This document shows positions 61,833 through 64,000 of a stretch of 64,000 nt of DNA, piece by piece; positions within the stretch are counted from its first letter, which is position 1; the number at the start of each line of letters is the position of its first letter. The position numbers and the translations under genes were made by a program. The notes below the pieces were generated by a model that worked only from the letters and a program-made list of their open reading frames with translations, did no database searches and had not been told where the DNA came from. Source of the DNA: Microbispora rosea subsp. aerata (lineage in GTDB: Bacteria > Actinomycetota > Actinomycetes > Streptosporangiales > Streptosporangiaceae); NCBI RefSeq assembly GCF_014647835.1, contig NZ_BMPY01000004.1, positions 62,001 through 126,000 of the forward strand. Direction: 5' to 3'.

Positions 61833-62873
61833 ATGCGACTGTTCGGGCGCGAGAGCGAGTCCGCCGACCCCGCCGAGGCCATCGCGGCGTTCTGGACCTG
61901 GTGGGACCAGGCCCGTCCCCAAATCGACGCGCACGTCGAGGCGGAGGACCAGGCGGCCCTGGCCGAGCTGATCGGCCCCGCCGTCACCGCACTTCATCCG
62001 TCCCTCGTCTGGGAGGTCGCTCCCGGGCGCATGGCCGTGAACGCCCTGGTCGTCAGCGCGTCGAACGACCCGGAGCTGCGGCCGCTGGCCCATCGGTGGG
62101 CCCTGGCCGCGCCGCCGGCCGACGCCATGTGGGAGTTCTATCCGTCCCGGCAGGCGAACCCGCGGGCGGCGGAGCGGACCGTGGACGTCGGCGGGCGGGA
62201 GTTCGGGCTCGACCGGCTGGTGGTCGCGCTGCGCGTGCCGCCCGGCACGCCGCGCGTGCACGTCACCGCCTTCCACCCGATCTTCCCCGACGTCGACGAC
62301 GACACGCGGATGGAGGCCACCCTCCTCGCGCTCGACTGGCTGCTGGGCGAGGACGAGGTGGCCCGCTGGGTCGGCGAGATCGTGGCCGCCGAGTTCGAGC
62401 CGATCGACGCCCTCCCCGCGATCCACCTGCCCACCGTCGTCGCCGAGGTGGCGGAGGAGTTCAAGGAGGAGCAGTGGGCGCTGCTCGAAGGCCACAGCGC
62501 CACCGGCAGCCGCCTGACCGCCGCCGCGCGCTATCCGCTCAGGCCCGTGGACTTCCCGCTGTTCGACCAACACATCACCGTCACCCTGCCGTACCGGGAG
62601 GCCGACGCCGACGGGCAGCCCACCGGGGCCTCCCTCGACGCGCTGCGCGACTTCGAGGAGCGGCTGACCGGGCGGCTTGCCGCGCACGGGTCGGCCGTGC
62701 TCGCGGCCCACCTGAGCGCCGACCGCAGCCGGGTGCTGCACGTGTACGCCGATCCCGCGGCGGCCGTGCCACCCGTGGTCGAGGAGATCGCCGCCGGGTG
62801 GAAGGAGGGGCGCGCCCGCGTCGAGGTGGCCGAGGACCCCTCGTGGAGCGCGGTGGCCCCCTTCCTGACCTGA
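61833..62873 (+). CDS. DUF695-domain-like protein of unknown function
   Basis: A 346-residue soluble protein. The N-terminal two-thirds are unrecognised (helical start AEAIAAFWTWWDQARPQIDA, then beta-rich). The C-terminal part (ITVTLPYREADADGQPTGAS onward) fits DUF695. GGGAGGA lies 9 bases before the ATG, which is why I prefer it to the GTG two codons upstream. It lies between mnmA and the cysteine desulfurase gene on the opposite strand. No function inferred. Confidence 0.7.
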   Translation: MRLFGRESESADPAEAIAAFWTWWDQARPQIDAHVEAEDQAALAELIGPAVTALHPSLVWEVAPGRMAVNALVVSASNDPELRPLAHRWALAAPPADAMWEFYPSRQANPRAAERTVDVGGREFGLDRLVVALRVPPGTPRVHVTAFHPIFPDVDDDTRMEATLLALDWLLGEDEVARWVGEIVAAEFEPIDALPAIHLPTVVAEVAEEFKEEQWALLEGHSATGSRLTAAARYPLRPVDFPLFDQHITVTLPYREADADGQPTGASLDALRDFEERLTGRLAAHGSAVLAAHLSADRSRVLHVYADPAAAVPPVVEEIAAGWKEGRARVEVAEDPSWSAVAPFLT

Positions 62874-62905
62874 GCCGGAAACAGAGCGCGTTTCACGGCG
62901 AACCG

Positions 62906-62932
62906 GCCGGGCACGGGCATGCCGTGCCCGGC
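62906..62932. terminator. hairpin between the DUF695-like gene and the cysteine desulfurase gene
   Basis: GCCGGGCACGG-GCATG-CCGTGCCCGGC is a perfect 11-base-pair stem 32 bases past the DUF695-like stop, positioned between convergent genes. It is a probable bidirectional terminator. Confidence 0.7.
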
Positions 62933-62958
62933 AAATCGTACGGCGGCGCCGGGCGGTC

Positions 62959-63034
62959 TCACGACAGACCGGGCTTATGACAACCCGGCTCAGGACAGAC
63001 CGGCTTAGGACAGACCGGCTTAGGACAGACCGGC
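62959..63034. repeat. tandem 15-bp repeat of the cysteine desulfurase C-terminal codons
   Basis: Five consecutive units, read on the minus strand: GCCGGTCTGTCCTAA twice, GCCGGTCTGTCCTGA, GCCGGGTTGTCATAA, and a degenerate 16-base GCCCGGTCTGTCGTGA. Each of the first four units encodes AGLS (or AGLS with synonymous change) plus a stop. The first unit is the real end of the gene, so the array is a run of reiterated stop codons behind it. Confidence 0.9.
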
Positions 63035-64000
63035 GCGCCGGGCGCGCTCGACGACGTGCCCGATGACCGCCGCCACCCGGTCGACGTCCTCTTCCACCGA
63101 GGTGTGCCCGAGGGTGAAGCGCAGCGAGCCGCGGGCGCGCACGCCGTCTTGGCCCATCGCCAGCAGCACGTGGGACGGCTGGGCCACCCCGGCCGAGCAG
63201 GCCGAGCCGGTGGAGCACTCCACGCCCTTGGCGTCGAGAAGCATGAGCAGGGCGTCGCCCTCGCACCCCGGGAACGAGAAGTGCGCGTTCCCCGGCAGCC
63301 GGTTGACCGGGTCGCCGTTCAGCACCACGTCGGGCACGGCCCGCCGTACGCGCTCGATGAGGTCGTCGCGGAGCGCCGACAGCCGCACGGCCGTCTCGGG
63401 CTGCCGCGCGACGGCCGTCTCGATCGCCGCCGCGAACCCGGCGATGGCCGGGGTGTCGAGTGTGCCGGAGCGGATGTCGCGTTCCTGCCCGCCGCCGTGC
63501 AGGACCGGCACCGGATCGACGCCGCGGGCCAGCAGCAGCGCTCCCACGCCCACGGGACCGCCGACCTTGTGACCGGACACGGTCATGGCGTCCACGCCGG
63601 ACTCGGCGAAGGAGACCGGAAGCTGCCCCACCGCCTGCACCGCGTCGGTGTGGAAGGGGATGCCGTACTCGTGCGCGATGGCCGCCAGCACGCGCACCGG
63701 CTGCACGGTGCCCACCTCGTTGTTGGCCCACATGACGCTCACCAGCGCGACGTCGTCGGGGTCGCGGGAGATGGCCTCGCGCAGCGTCTCCGGATGCACC
63801 CGGCCCTGCGCGTCCACCTCCAGCAGCTCGACCCGCGCGCCGTGGTGGTCGCCGAGCCAGTAGGCGGGGTCGAGGGCCGCGTGGTGCTCGACCGCGCTGA
63901 TCAGGATCCTGGGCCGTTTCCTCGCCCAGTAGAGGCCCTTGATGGCGAGGTTGTCCGCCTCGGTGCCGCCGGCCGTGAACACGACCTCGCTCGGGCGGGC
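63020..64000 (-). CDS. iscS: cysteine desulfurase (IscS/NifS type), 3' part
   Basis: The window end cuts off the start. 326 residues are visible: PLP enzyme with [32 protein letters not shown] (the PLP Lys), and the catalytic Cys in [10 protein letters not shown]. It takes sulfur from cysteine, and its likely client is the MnmA encoded nearby. The symbol iscS is a family-level choice, and a NifS-like dedicated tRNA enzyme is equally possible. The C-terminus AGLS is repeated downstream. Confidence 0.93.
   Translation of the reverse strand, partial: ARPSEVVFTAGGTEADNLAIKGLYWARKRPRILISAVEHHAALDPAYWLGDHHGARVELLEVDAQGRVHPETLREAISRDPDDVALVSVMWANNEVGTVQPVRVLAAIAHEYGIPFHTDAVQAVGQLPVSFAESGVDAMTVSGHKVGGPVGVGALLLARGVDPVPVLHGGGQERDIRSGTLDTPAIAGFAAAIETAVARQPETAVRLSALRDDLIERVRRAVPDVVLNGDPVNRLPGNAHFSFPGCEGDALLMLLDAKGVECSTGSACSAGVAQPSHVLLAMGQDGVRARGSLRFTLGHTSVEEDVDRVAAVIGHVVERARRAGLS

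Overview
The window looks like a chromosomal segment of a high-GC actinomycete, most likely Streptosporangiaceae (Nonomuraea/Microbispora-like). The reasons are the strong third-position GC, the many GTG starts and apparently leaderless genes, secreted Ser/Pro-linker proteins, a CBM2 cellulase, DivIVA/FHA/DUF1707 proteins, and a gene order that I recall from the Streptomyces core (hup–leuDC–ndgR … gltX … cimA–ilvE–leuB–serA–ilvCNB … gatBAC–ligA–mnmA–iscS). No rRNA, CRISPR array, insertion sequence or prophage is visible. The assignment rests on recognition of families and synteny, not on a search.

Layout. 1–5 kb: 5' end of hup, a small coupled gene, leuDC and divergent ndgR (IclR), then a large acidic protein of unknown function. 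5–13 kb: PaaI-type thioesterase, SnoaL-like protein, three tRNA genes (Gln-CTG, two Glu-CTC), M3 peptidase, PadR/MATE divergent pair, gltX and an FAH-family hydrolase. 12.7–19.5 kb: small monooxygenase with a His-rich loop, HD protein, GlxA-type regulator with an isochorismatase-like enzyme, secreted heparinase II/III-like protein, and a compact truncated globin–flavohemoglobin–DivIVA operon. 19.9–37 kb: the branched-chain amino acid block (cimA, ilvE, leuB, serA, ilvC, ilvN, ilvB), broken up by a shortened ROK regulator, an SseB-like protein, an MFS/GPH transporter, a secreted CAP protein and an FHA protein. 37–44 kb: GGDEF–EAL membrane protein, D-2-hydroxyacid dehydrogenase, PQQ-type sugar dehydrogenase lipoprotein and a VanW-family membrane protein. 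45–50 kb: the gatCAB operon carrying an inserted two-gene AAA ATPase/Toprim-like cassette. 50–64 kb: second GGDEF–EAL protein, GH6-CBM2 cellulase with a CelR/CebR-type operator, a decayed ATPase, ligA, a small secreted protein, a MetE-like protein, an MBL hydrolase, mnmA, a DUF695-like protein and the 3' part of a cysteine desulfurase gene.

How the genes work together. The biosynthetic core makes Leu/Ile/Val plus serine. Its control can be read from the DNA: cimA and ilvB each have a short leader peptide rich in branched-chain codons followed by an intrinsic terminator (transcription attenuation), and TCTC…GAGA palindromes recur at ndgR/leuC, cimA, leuB and upstream of a 36-codon ORF beside serA, with a related element at ilvB. 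This suggests a shared regulator, plausibly NdgR itself. gltX, tRNA-Glu, tRNA-Gln and gatCAB together supply Glu-tRNA and the amidotransferase that makes Gln-tRNA and/or Asn-tRNA.

The most unusual items are the ATPase–Toprim pair translationally coupled between gatA and gatB (a candidate defence or nucleic-acid-processing module), the two attenuators and the palindrome family, a 15-bp tandem array that repeats the last codons and stop of the cysteine desulfurase gene, an in-frame internally deleted ROK regulator, and an unrecognised 36-codon acidic ORF.
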